Of a stretch of 13,199 bases of DNA, positions 1 to 6,797 are shown in pieces (positions within the stretch are counted from its first letter, which is position 1; every line of letters begins with the position of its first letter). The DNA comes from Dokdonella_A sp937902695 (lineage in GTDB: Bacteria; Pseudomonadota; Gammaproteobacteria; Xanthomonadales; Rhodanobacteraceae), in contig JBEHYO010000096.1 in assembly GCA_048498135.1 (NCBI GenBank), forward strand, positions 1-13,199, read 5' to 3'. The notes beneath the pieces were generated by a model that was given only the letters and a program-made list of their open reading frames with translations, had not been told where the DNA came from and did no database searches. Position numbers and translations under genes: made by a program.

Positions 1-1825
1 GCGCGCTTCCCGAGGCGACTTCACTGGGGAGACCGTTCTCCCCGTGCGGCGGATCGCGGCCGAGATCGTCGAGCAGCCTGCGCGCGTCGGCGATGCGTCC
101 GCAGGCGGCGAGCGCACGCGCGCGCTGCAGCTCGAACGCGGTGCGCGTGCCGGGATTGTCGAGGCGTGCGCGCATGGCCCAGACCGGATCGCTGACCGCG
201 AGCGCGGCCGGCGCATCGAGCAGGCCGAGATTCGCCTTCATTTCTGCCGCGACGGTGAGGAAAAGCTCGTTGAGCGCGCCGAACTGCCGGAAGCGCTCGG
301 CGGCGCGTGCGAGGATCGGCAGCGCCTCGGCGTGACGGCCGCGCGCGTTGTCGAGCACGCCTTCGTTGCCGTCGATGCGCGCGAGCTGCAGGTTGTCGCC
401 CGAGAGTCCGCCGGCGACGCGCGCGCGGCCGAGGTTGTCGGCGGCTTCGTCGAAGTGCCCGATGTTGACCTGTGCCGCGGCAAGGCCCGTGTACGCGCGA
501 CCGAGCACGCCGGGCTCGTTGCGCGTCGCCGTCAGCGCGATCGCTTCGTTGAACGCGCGTATCGCATCGTCGTTGCGGTCCTGCCGCAGCGCGACCGTGC
601 CGAGCTGGTAGAGCGCCCAGCCGCGTATGAACGGATCGGACTCGGGCGCCGCATCGGCGAGCAGCGATTCGAGCGTCGTGCGCGCCGTCGCGAGCTGGCC
701 CGAACGGAACTCGATCTGGCCGAGGCGCAGCCGCATGATCGGCGTCTTGCGCAACGCTTCGGGCGCCGCGTCGATGAGCCGGTGCGCCGTCACGAAGTCG
801 TCGCTCAGCACGGCCGATTCGGTGCGCTGCTCGAGCTCGGCCAGCGAAAGCTCGCCGGTGCCCTCGGCCGGTGCGGTCTTGCCGAGCAGCGCGAGCAGGC
901 GGTCGCTGGCGAGGCGCGTCGTTTCGATCGGATCGGCCCCCGACGCGCGCGCTTCGCGCGCTGCGCCGTCGTCGGCGCGCAGCGTCATCTCGACCGACCA
1001 GCCGTTCGCGCTGCGCTCGATGTGCGGCACGACGACATAGCGTGCGCCGGTCGCCTCGCGCAGCGCGCCATACGCACCGTCGGCGTCCGCGGCGTCCGCG
1101 GGTTCGGCGCGCGCCAGCGCGACGACGTTGTCGCTCGGCACGACGCCCTGTCCTGCGCGGCGAAGGCGCGAGGCGACCAGGTCCATGAGGCCCAGGCGCA
1201 GCCATGTCCATTCCTCGCCGGCACGGACGTCGACCGGGAGCACCGCGGCAGTCGCGGATGCCGGCGTCGCGCCCGAAGGCGGCGGTTGCGGCGCCGGTGC
1301 GCGATGCTGCGCGCCGCGCCAGTAGAGCGCGCCCGCCGCGCACAGCACGACGATGCCGGCGGTGATTGCGATCGCGCGGGTGCGCCGTGCGGGCGCCGTC
1401 GTCGGGACGGCAGGCGATGCAACCTCGGCCCGTGGCGGCGGCTCGCGTTCGATGCGTACGGGCTCGTCGCGGACGCCCGCGGCGTCGATAGCGGGCGCAT
1501 CGGCGGTGTCGACATCGATGTCAGCGACCCAGCGATAGCCGAAGCGCGGAATCGTGCGGATCACGTTCTGGCCGTTGCCCGAATCGCCGACCGCGCGCCG
1601 CGCCTTCAGCACGGTCTGGCCGAGCAGCGTATCGGTGACGTCGAGTTTGCCCCAGACGGCGGCGATCAGCTCGTCGCGGCCGACCGCGCGGTCGCGGTGC
1701 TCGACGAGATAGACCAGCACGTCGAAGACTTTCGGCGACAGCGTTGCGAGCGCGCCGCCGCTGCGCAGCTCGCGCGCGGACGGATCGATCGTGCAGGCGC
1801 CGAAGCGGTAGATCGGTCGCGACAT
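1..1825 (-). CDS. Membrane-bound winged-helix transcriptional regulator with TPR sensor region (3' end off window)
   Basis: Probable one-component regulator of the CadC/ToxR type: a cytoplasmic DNA-binding domain tied by one membrane helix to a periplasmic part. The frame from ATG 1825 stays open to base 1, giving 608 visible residues without a stop. Residues 1-100 are an OmpR/PhoB-type winged helix, with LSPKVFDVLVYLVEH near residue 29, the recognition-helix region TDTLLGQTVLKARRAVG and the wing end IRTIPRFGYRWV. A proline/arginine-rich linker leads to a membrane helix at about 151-169. Residues about 194-318 resemble the TolB-like domain of such regulators (AVLPVDVRAG near the start). Residues 325-600 are alanine-rich helical pairs of TPR type. 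No strong ribosome-binding site is visible. The ligand and target genes cannot be read from the sequence. A longer antisense frame covers the same DNA but has no recognisable domain. Confidence 0.88.
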   Translation of the reverse strand, partial: MSRPIYRFGACTIDPSARELRSGGALATLSPKVFDVLVYLVEHRDRAVGRDELIAAVWGKLDVTDTLLGQTVLKARRAVGDSGNGQNVIRTIPRFGYRWVADIDVDTADAPAIDAAGVRDEPVRIEREPPPRAEVASPAVPTTAPARRTRAIAITAGIVVLCAAGALYWRGAQHRAPAPQPPPSGATPASATAAVLPVDVRAGEEWTWLRLGLMDLVASRLRRAGQGVVPSDNVVALARAEPADAADADGAYGALREATGARYVVVPHIERSANGWSVEMTLRADDGAAREARASGADPIETTRLASDRLLALLGKTAPAEGTGELSLAELEQRTESAVLSDDFVTAHRLIDAAPEALRKTPIMRLRLGQIEFRSGQLATARTTLESLLADAAPESDPFIRGWALYQLGTVALRQDRNDDAIRAFNEAIALTATRNEPGVLGRAYTGLAAAQVNIGHFDEAADNLGRARVAGGLSGDNLQLARIDGNEGVLDNARGRHAEALPILARAAERFRQFGALNELFLTVAAEMKANLGLLDAPAALAVSDPVWAMRARLDNPGTRTAFELQRARALAACGRIADARRLLDDLGRDPPHGENGLPSEVASGSA

Positions 1826-2039
1826 CGGAAAGAACAAAGGCCCCCGGTCGGCCAAGCGTAACGCGTCGCGGCGACGGCGCGTACCGGACTTTGGGCCTAT
1901 GCGCGGTGAAGCCGCGCCGAAGCGCGGTTCCGGCCGGCCGCCTGCGGACGCCGGCGCGCCGGCACGATCGATGCGGCGCGCGAATGTGCCGCCCTGGACG
2001 CTCGCACGGTGACGCGCACCTGCCGCCGTGCGCCGCCGG

Positions 2040-2309
2040 TCATCGCATCCTGTTTTTTTCGAAAATGACGGCGCCGGCGATGAACGCTGCTGCCGCGAAG
2101 ACCAGGCTGCCGACGAACAAGCCGTGCTGCGAACGCGTGACGAAAACCGTCGTTCCGTGATCGCGCCAGGGCACGACCTGACCGGTCAGCGGGTTGCTGG
2201 TTCTTGATCCGCTGCCCGTCACGATGAAGGAATAAAGAATACCCGCCGCGAATACGCCGGCTGCCAGGAATGCGAGCCACGTGCCGACCCTGCCGGGCTG
2301 GGTACGCAT
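2040..2309 (-). CDS. Small two-helix membrane protein of unknown function
   Basis: An 89-residue protein with two hydrophobic helices at about 10-31 and 62-82. They flank a polar loop that contains LTGQVVPWRDHG and ends FVTRSQHGL. The C-terminus is short and basic (EKNRMR). The gene starts 37 bases after the stop of the secreted repeat protein and on the same strand, so co-transcription is plausible. No good ribosome-binding site precedes ATG 2309. The reading frame stays open further upstream, but that part overlaps the neighbour in another frame and looks non-coding, so I place the start at 2309. I do not recognise a named family. The loop pattern (TGxVVPxxxHGxxxFVT) recalls small inner-membrane proteins of proteobacteria, but I cannot confirm that from the sequence alone. 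Confidence 0.6.
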   Translation of the reverse strand: MRTQPGRVGTWLAFLAAGVFAAGILYSFIVTGSGSRTSNPLTGQVVPWRDHGTTVFVTRSQHGLFVGSLVFAAAAFIAGAVIFEKNRMR

Positions 2310-2346
2310 GAGAAGCGGGCGTCGCGCGGCTTGCGCGAGCGTGGCC

Positions 2347-3804
2347 TCAGGGTTCGAAGCCGTTGGAGAAAATCCTGTCGTCCGGCCCCGGAACGCCGAG
2401 CGTGCCGTCGGGATTGATGTTCTGCGCGTGGATGTCGCCGGCGAAACTGGCCGCGCTGGCGGTCCACGCATAGGCGAAGTAGCCGTCCGTGCTGACCGCG
2501 CCGGCGAGGCGCGCGGTGTCGTTGGGCTCGGTCGAGAAATCGACGATCTCCGGAGTCCAGACGTAGTTGCCGCCGGTGTCGAGGCGCGCCGCGTGCAGCG
2601 GCGTCGGGTTCGGGAAGTCATCGCTGCTCCAGGCTGCGAGGAGGCCGCCGCCCGCAACCGGCAGTGCAACCATCTGCGTCGCGTCGACCGTCGAGAGCGG
2701 CACGAGCACGAGGCCGCCGTCGCCCCACTGGCGCGCGCCGGTCGGATCGAAGCGCTGCGCGTAGACGCCGATCTGGCCCTGCGTCAGGAGATCGGTCTCG
2801 CGCCAGAGCGCGTAGATGTCCCCGCTCGCCGGATCGTAGGCGCCGTCGGGCTCGAAATGGTTCTGCGACTCGTCGGTCGAAGCGAGCGCGCCGTTCTGCG
2901 CGAACGCCTGCGTGCCGTCGGACGTCACGTGCTGCGCGCGGACTTCGCCGACGCTGCCGACCGTGTACCAGACGAAGACCGCGCCGCCGGCGCCGTCGGG
3001 AATGAACGTGGGGAAGTTGCCGAACTGGAGCGCGCCGTCGGTCGCGTCGTAGACGGTGACGGGATCGGTGCCCCAGAGCGGGCCGCCATCGATCGCGGCG
3101 AGCTTTTGCGCGTACATGGCATGCGGCGCGGTGAACTGGAGGACGACCCAGGACGCGAGCACGTTGCCGTCCGCATCGGCGTGGAGATCGGACAGTGCCC
3201 ACGCGGTCGACGAGCTGATCGAGACGCCGGCGCCCCAGAGCGGATTGCCGTCGCCGTCGAGCTTCTGCACGACGACGGCGCCGTCGCCCGACGTCCAGCC
3301 GACGGCGACGTTGCCGTCGCCGGTCGCGGTGACCTTAGGCGCGTTCGCGCCGCCGGGATCGGCGGAGACGAAGATGCCGGGATCACCCCACAGCAGCGTG
3401 CCGTCCGGCGCGACTTTCTGCGCCAGCACCTGCATCGTGCCGCCGCCGTCGTTGTAGCCGAACGCGAGGAGGGCGTTGCCGTCGGCGTCGATGTCGAGGC
3501 CGTAGTCCTGCGTCGAGCTCATGTCGCGATTGGCAACCAGCACGCCGTCGTGTGCCCACTGCTCGTGGCCGCCGGCGTCGATGCGCTGCAGGTAGACGTC
3601 GTAGCCGCCGTCGGCGTTGTCGAACCAGCTGATGTAGAAGCCGCCGTCCGCGGTCGGAACGATCTTCGGCTGCACCTGCTCGTTGTCGCGATCCGAGATG
3701 ACGAGATTGTTCGCCGGATCCGAGGACCACTGCGCGTGGACGGCGGCGGGAAGGGCGGTCAGCAGCGAAGCGGCAACGACGAAACGAACGTGAGCAAGGC
3801 GCAT
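2347..3804 (-). CDS. Secreted repeat protein, probable beta-propeller, with IFSNGFEP tail
   Basis: A 485-residue exported protein. Residues 1-24 form a signal peptide (basic start, hydrophobic core VVAASLLTALPAA, cleavage after AVHA). The mature part has eight copies of a unit whose core reads roughly aQkldpdGtxlWgxxGvxvs. The cores begin near residues 71, 127, 178, 231, 289, 348, 404 and 459, about 51-59 residues apart, each preceded by a strand of the type dGGfyisWfDn. Regular glycine/tryptophan units of this length are typical of beta-propellers. The protein ends DDRIFSNGFEP, a tail unrelated to the repeats. No enzyme active site is visible, so binding or surface display is more likely than catalysis. 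The start at 3804 is fixed by the signal peptide; a weak GGGA lies upstream. It follows mgtE after 138 bases on the same strand. Confidence 0.85.
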   Translation of the reverse strand: MRLAHVRFVVAASLLTALPAAVHAQWSSDPANNLVISDRDNEQVQPKIVPTADGGFYISWFDNADGGYDVYLQRIDAGGHEQWAHDGVLVANRDMSSTQDYGLDIDADGNALLAFGYNDGGGTMQVLAQKVAPDGTLLWGDPGIFVSADPGGANAPKVTATGDGNVAVGWTSGDGAVVVQKLDGDGNPLWGAGVSISSSTAWALSDLHADADGNVLASWVVLQFTAPHAMYAQKLAAIDGGPLWGTDPVTVYDATDGALQFGNFPTFIPDGAGGAVFVWYTVGSVGEVRAQHVTSDGTQAFAQNGALASTDESQNHFEPDGAYDPASGDIYALWRETDLLTQGQIGVYAQRFDPTGARQWGDGGLVLVPLSTVDATQMVALPVAGGGLLAAWSSDDFPNPTPLHAARLDTGGNYVWTPEIVDFSTEPNDTARLAGAVSTDGYFAYAWTASAASFAGDIHAQNINPDGTLGVPGPDDRIFSNGFEP

Positions 3805-3942
3805 GGTCGGATCCCGGCGGTGATTGGATCGCGCGACGTTGCCCCGTTCCCGTGCAACGCGTGACCACCCTGTCTGCGTCGAAGCGATGCGCCGAAGATA
3901 CTCCGCGGTGCGCGCCGCGGCGAGGGCGCGACATGTAAAGCC

Positions 3943-5154
3943 TCAGGCGGCCGTGATCAGCAGCGCGGCGAGGCCGAGGAAGAGTCCCATGCTGACGACA
4001 TCGGTGGCGGTCGTCAGGAAGATGCTGGATGCGGTCGCGGGATCGGCGCCGAGCCGCTTCAGCCCGAGCGGCACCGCGGCACCGGCGATGCCCGAAACCG
4101 CGCAGCTGCCGGCCATCGCGACGAACGTGATCAGCGCGAGCACGAACGCCTGCGGATGCGCCTGATGGTGCGCGACCCAGAACATGCCGGCGCCGGCGAC
4201 GACGCCGGTCAGCGAGCCATTGAGGAATCCGAGCCACGCCTCCTTCCAGAGCAGCGCCTTCGCGCGGCCGGCCTTGAGCTCGCCGAGCGTCATGCCGCGC
4301 AGCGTGACCGCGAGCGCCTGGCAGCCGGTATTGCTGCATTGTCCGGACAGGACCGGAATGAAGATCGCGAGGATCACGATGCGATTGACGGTGTCCTGGA
4401 ACAGGCCGACGACCGCCGCCGCGACGAAGGCCGTGACGAGATTGAGCTGCAGCCACGGATGACGGAACCTGAGCGCGCGCTGCCATGGCGTCGTCAGGCG
4501 CTCTTCCTTCTCGACACCGACCATCGAGCCCGCCTGCGCGCTGATCTCGAAGGCCTGCTCCTCGAACAGCACCGCGCCGCGCACGACGCCGACGAGGCGG
4601 CCCTCGGCATCCGAGACGGGATAGACGGGATAGTGGCGCGTGACGACTTCGTTCATCGCGTCGATCACGGCCGTCTCGGGACGCAGCGAGAACGGCCGCG
4701 CCACCATGATCTCGGAAAGGTGCTGCTCCTGGCGCGCGAAGGTGAGCTCACGGAACGCGACCAGTCCGGTCAGATGGCGCTCGGCATCGACGACGAAGAC
4801 ATACGTCACGAGCGTGTGCGACACGACAGGACGCAGCGCCGCGATGACCTCGGCGACCGTCGCGTCGGGCGCGAACACGGCCGGCGCGGGCTCCATCAGT
4901 CGGCCGACCGTGCCGGGTCGCCAGTGCTGGCCGGAGAGCCATTGCTCGCCCTCGACCTGGCCCGCGGCGAGCGCGATCTGCCGGCGCCGCTCGGGGCCGA
5001 AGCGATCGAGGATCGCGACGGCGCGGCCCGGGCCGAGATCGTGCAGGAGCCTTGCGATCGCGTCGTCGCCGAGCGGCGCCAGTCGGGCGACGGCACTGTC
5101 GGCGTCGAGCTCGCGCAGTTCGTCGGCGGACGGCGTCGTCGTCGGTACACGCAT
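3943..5154 (-). CDS. mgtE: Magnesium transporter MgtE
   Basis: A Mg2+ channel/transporter of the inner membrane, 403 residues from ATG 5154. That start has a good ribosome-binding site (GGGGAGAG, about 7 bases upstream); the frame stays open another 46 codons, but that stretch looks non-coding. Residues 1-90 form the helical MgtE N domain (LHDLGPGRAVAILDRF). Two CBS domains follow at about 88-140 and 150-200, which in the family sense cytoplasmic Mg2+. About five membrane helices fill 230-403. The family signature appears in the variant form LSGQCSNTGCQALAVTLRGM (269-288), and the last helix carries TTATDVVSMG, whose Asp385 matches the pore aspartate of the family. The N domain is shorter than in the roughly 450-residue Gram-positive proteins. 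No M-box riboswitch is seen upstream. It diverges from the lipoprotein gene. Confidence 0.93.
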   Translation of the reverse strand: MRVPTTTPSADELRELDADSAVARLAPLGDDAIARLLHDLGPGRAVAILDRFGPERRRQIALAAGQVEGEQWLSGQHWRPGTVGRLMEPAPAVFAPDATVAEVIAALRPVVSHTLVTYVFVVDAERHLTGLVAFRELTFARQEQHLSEIMVARPFSLRPETAVIDAMNEVVTRHYPVYPVSDAEGRLVGVVRGAVLFEEQAFEISAQAGSMVGVEKEERLTTPWQRALRFRHPWLQLNLVTAFVAAAVVGLFQDTVNRIVILAIFIPVLSGQCSNTGCQALAVTLRGMTLGELKAGRAKALLWKEAWLGFLNGSLTGVVAGAGMFWVAHHQAHPQAFVLALITFVAMAGSCAVSGIAGAAVPLGLKRLGADPATASSIFLTTATDVVSMGLFLGLAALLITAA

Positions 5155-5242
5155 GATCGGACTCTCCCCAGGGTCCCCACGGATGCTAACCGAAAGTGCC
5201 GGCCGCGCCGCGGGCCAGGGCATACGCATGAGGCGGCAAAAC

Positions 5243-5263
5243 GTTACATCGATAGTTACATCG
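5243..5263. promoter_or_regulatory. Tandem 9-bp direct repeat, possible regulator site
   Basis: GTTACATCG occurs at 5243-5251 and again at 5255-5263, a 12-base period. On the other strand this reads GTAAC-N7-GTAAC, the layout of sites bound by OmpR-family response regulators; CpxR boxes have a similar form, GTAAA-N4-8-GTAAA. The pair lies between the divergent mgtE and lipoprotein genes, directly upstream of the candidate promoter for the latter. The repeat is seen; the regulator is inferred. Confidence 0.35.
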
Positions 5264-5270
5264 CCGTTCA

Positions 5271-5299
5271 TTGCGCGTGATCCAAGCTGCACGTCAAAT
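5271..5299 (+). promoter_or_regulatory. Candidate sigma-70 promoter of the lipoprotein gene
   Basis: TTGCGC (5271-5276), 17 bases, then TCAAAT (5294-5299). A start near 5306 would give a leader of about 22 bases that holds the GGAGA ribosome-binding site. The match to consensus is moderate, and no other site in this gap is better placed. Confidence 0.35.
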
Positions 5300-5327
5300 G
5301 CCCGATACGGGCGAGACGGAGACTGTC

Positions 5328-5828
5328 ATGGTTACGAGCTATGCCCGCTGGACGATCGGAGTCGCGATGGCCACGCTGATGGCCGGTTGCGTCGCGCCGC
5401 CGCCGCGCGCGACGACGACCTATTACGACGAGCGCGGCGGCTACGGCGATCGCGGCGGCTACTACGACGACCGCGGTCGCGAGTGCCACCAGTGCGGACG
5501 CATCAGCGACGTCGAGCGCGTCTATGCGCACGATCGCAGCACGTCCGGCGGCGGCGCGGTGATCGGCGCGATCGTCGGCGGCCTGCTGGGCTCGACGGTC
5601 GGCAAGGGCGACGGCCGCACGGCGGCGACGGTTGCGGGCGCCGTCGCGGGCGGCTTTGCCGGCAACGCGGTCGAATCGAACAACAACGGCCGCGCCTACA
5701 ACGCGTGGCGCTTCTACGTGCAGCTCGACGACGGACGCAATGCGGCCGTCACGCAGTACGACAATCCGGGATTCCGGCCCGGCGATCGCGTCGCGATCCG
5801 CCACAACCACCTGGTGATGCTGCGCTGA
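5328..5828 (+). CDS. Glycine-zipper 2TM outer-membrane lipoprotein
   Basis: A 166-residue lipoprotein related to the SlyB / 17-kDa surface antigen group. The start at 5328 is chosen because GGAGA lies 5 bases upstream and it begins a lipoprotein signal: a basic N-terminus, a hydrophobic stretch and lipobox LMAGC with Cys21. The reading frame extends upstream to 5271 but without a signal. Residues 27-50 are rich in Gly, Tyr, Asp and Arg. CHQCG (53-57) is the short cysteine motif seen in front of this domain in many relatives. The glycine zipper runs over about 73-113 as paired GxxxG-type helices (GGGAVIGAIVGGLLGS, AGAVAGGFAGNA). A small beta-like C-terminal part with FxVQLDDGR follows. The usual role is envelope integrity, but the exact function is unknown. 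It stands alone as a transcription unit, closed by a strong terminator. Confidence 0.9.
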   Translation: MVTSYARWTIGVAMATLMAGCVAPPPRATTTYYDERGGYGDRGGYYDDRGRECHQCGRISDVERVYAHDRSTSGGGAVIGAIVGGLLGSTVGKGDGRTAATVAGAVAGGFAGNAVESNNNGRAYNAWRFYVQLDDGRNAAVTQYDNPGFRPGDRVAIRHNHLVMLR

Positions 5829-5850
5829 CCGTTCGCGGTACGTGCAAGCG

Positions 5851-5881
5851 AAAAGCCGGCCATGGGCCGGCTTTTTTTTTT
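5851..5881 (+). terminator. Rho-independent terminator
   Basis: An 11-bp perfect stem (AAAAGCCGGCC, 5851-5861, paired with GGCCGGCTTTT, 5865-5875) around a 3-base loop, followed by T to 5881, ten T in a row from 5872. It lies 22 bases after the lipoprotein stop. On the minus strand only four T follow the stem, so it ends the plus-strand transcript much better than the convergent hydrolase transcript. Confidence 0.95.
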
Positions 5882-5904
5882 GCCTCAGCTGCGCGAGGAC
5901 GTCG

Positions 5905-6342
5905 TCAATTGATGCGGTAGAAATTGTGCGCGCCGATCGTCGCGAGCGGCGGGCCCTTGATCCATGCCGGCGAGGCCGAATCGGCCGCGACGAAATGATC
6001 GGCCTTCGGCACCACGAACCTGCGCTGCGCTTCGGGCAGCGACCACATGTCGATCGCGCGTCCGGCAATCGCCCATGCTTCCTGCCACGCCTGCGGCGTG
6101 TCGAACATGTAGTTCTTGCTCGTGCGCGAAAGCGCGAACTGTCCCGGCGCTTCGACGACGGAGCAGACGTCGCTGCCCCAGCGGCCGCTTTCGCGACGGC
6201 GCAACGCAACTTCGGCAACGGCCATCTGTCCGCGCGGCGTTTCGCTCCGCGCTTCGAGATATACCGTCGACGCCAGGCATATCTGATCCGCCGCAGGTTG
6301 CGGCAGCACCGACGCCATCCATAGCAGGAACGCGAGTTTCAT
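5905..6342 (-). CDS. Secreted cell-wall hydrolase, SleB (Hydrolase_2) family
   Basis: A 145-residue protein that is only a signal peptide plus a compact catalytic domain. The first 19 residues are a short export signal (MKLAFLLWMASVLPQ...). The domain begins with Cys22 and CLASTVYLEARSETPRGQMA; Glu30 in the YLEARSE motif matches the conserved glutamate of SleB-type peptidoglycan lytic enzymes. AVAEVALRRRES, Cys60, and ADHFVAADSASPAW fit the rest of the family core, and Cys22/Cys60 could form a disulfide in the periplasm. No SPOR, LysM or other wall-binding domain is attached. The start at 6342 has AGAGG 8 bases upstream. The gene converges on the lipoprotein gene. In non-spore-formers these enzymes are thought to act in wall turnover; no specific partner is visible here. 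Confidence 0.88.
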   Translation of the reverse strand: MKLAFLLWMASVLPQPAADQICLASTVYLEARSETPRGQMAVAEVALRRRESGRWGSDVCSVVEAPGQFALSRTSKNYMFDTPQAWQEAWAIAGRAIDMWSLPEAQRRFVVPKADHFVAADSASPAWIKGPPLATIGAHNFYRIN

Positions 6343-6797
6343 CGTTGATACCTCTAACCGCTACAACGCAAAAAGGCCCCGCGCAACGGGCGGTGACGAT
6401 ACGGGCCGAGGCCGAATCGCACCTGAAGCGCGCGGGCGGCACGCGAACACGCGAATGCGCGCATCAGCGCGCGCTTGCGGGACGTGTGGATTTTTGTAGG
6501 ACGCGTGCGCGGTTTCGATCGCGCTGTCAGCGTCTCGCCGGGGGCGTCTGCCAGTCGCGGCAGTCATTCCGGCACGTTGCGTCGTTTGACGCGGGTCGCA
6601 TGGATTGCGTTGAAGCGCGACCGTTAGAAATTCGTTGACGATTCCCGCCGTGGGGCGGTGCGCGCGAAGACTACTTGAGATGTGTGCGCCTTGTCATCTC
6701 TCAAGGTGAATATTGAATAAACGTTCACGTTTGTGATGACGTGCATTTTTACTAGGCAATAAACCAACTAAATACGTAAGTATTTTTGTAGAAAATG
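6343..6797. other. 455-bp stretch without a convincing gene; AT-rich 3' part
   Basis: The space lies upstream of the hydrolase gene and downstream of ygfZ. Short open frames exist on both strands but have no start signals, domains or protein-like composition. The part next to the hydrolase must hold its promoter, which I cannot place with confidence. A CTTGAGA...TCTCAAG inverted repeat lies at 6674-6705. Bases 6701-6800 are about 31% G+C by hand count and include the perfect inverted repeat AAATAC-gtaa-GTATTT at 6770-6785. No T-run follows these repeats on the ygfZ strand, so no clear terminator is seen. Confidence 0.7.
6674..6705. repeat. Inverted repeat CTTGAGA-N18-TCTCAAG
   Basis: Perfect 7-base arms at 6674-6680 and 6699-6705 with an 18-base spacer, next to the AT-rich patch. 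It could be an operator or a weak hairpin. No adjoining gene decides which. Confidence 0.35.

Noticed and set aside
44..1861. 605-codon plus-strand frame
   Set aside because: Antisense to the regulator; it is arginine-rich with no domain or ribosome-binding site, the usual shadow of a high-GC gene.
2003..2032. CGCACGG...CCGTGCG hairpin after the small membrane protein
   Set aside because: 7-base stem with a 16-base loop and no T-run on either strand; such stems are expected by chance at this G+C content.
2281..3864. 527-codon plus-strand frame
   Set aside because: Antisense to the secreted repeat protein, which has a clear signal peptide and repeats; the plus frame is Arg/Val/Ala-rich without features.
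4156..5280. 374-codon plus-strand frame
   Set aside because: Antisense to mgtE and rich in Arg, Asp and Glu; no domain.
6364..6393. Possible attenuator (CCCG/CGGG stem then five T on the minus strand) upstream of the SleB-type gene
   Set aside because: Only four paired bases in the stem; too weak to claim.
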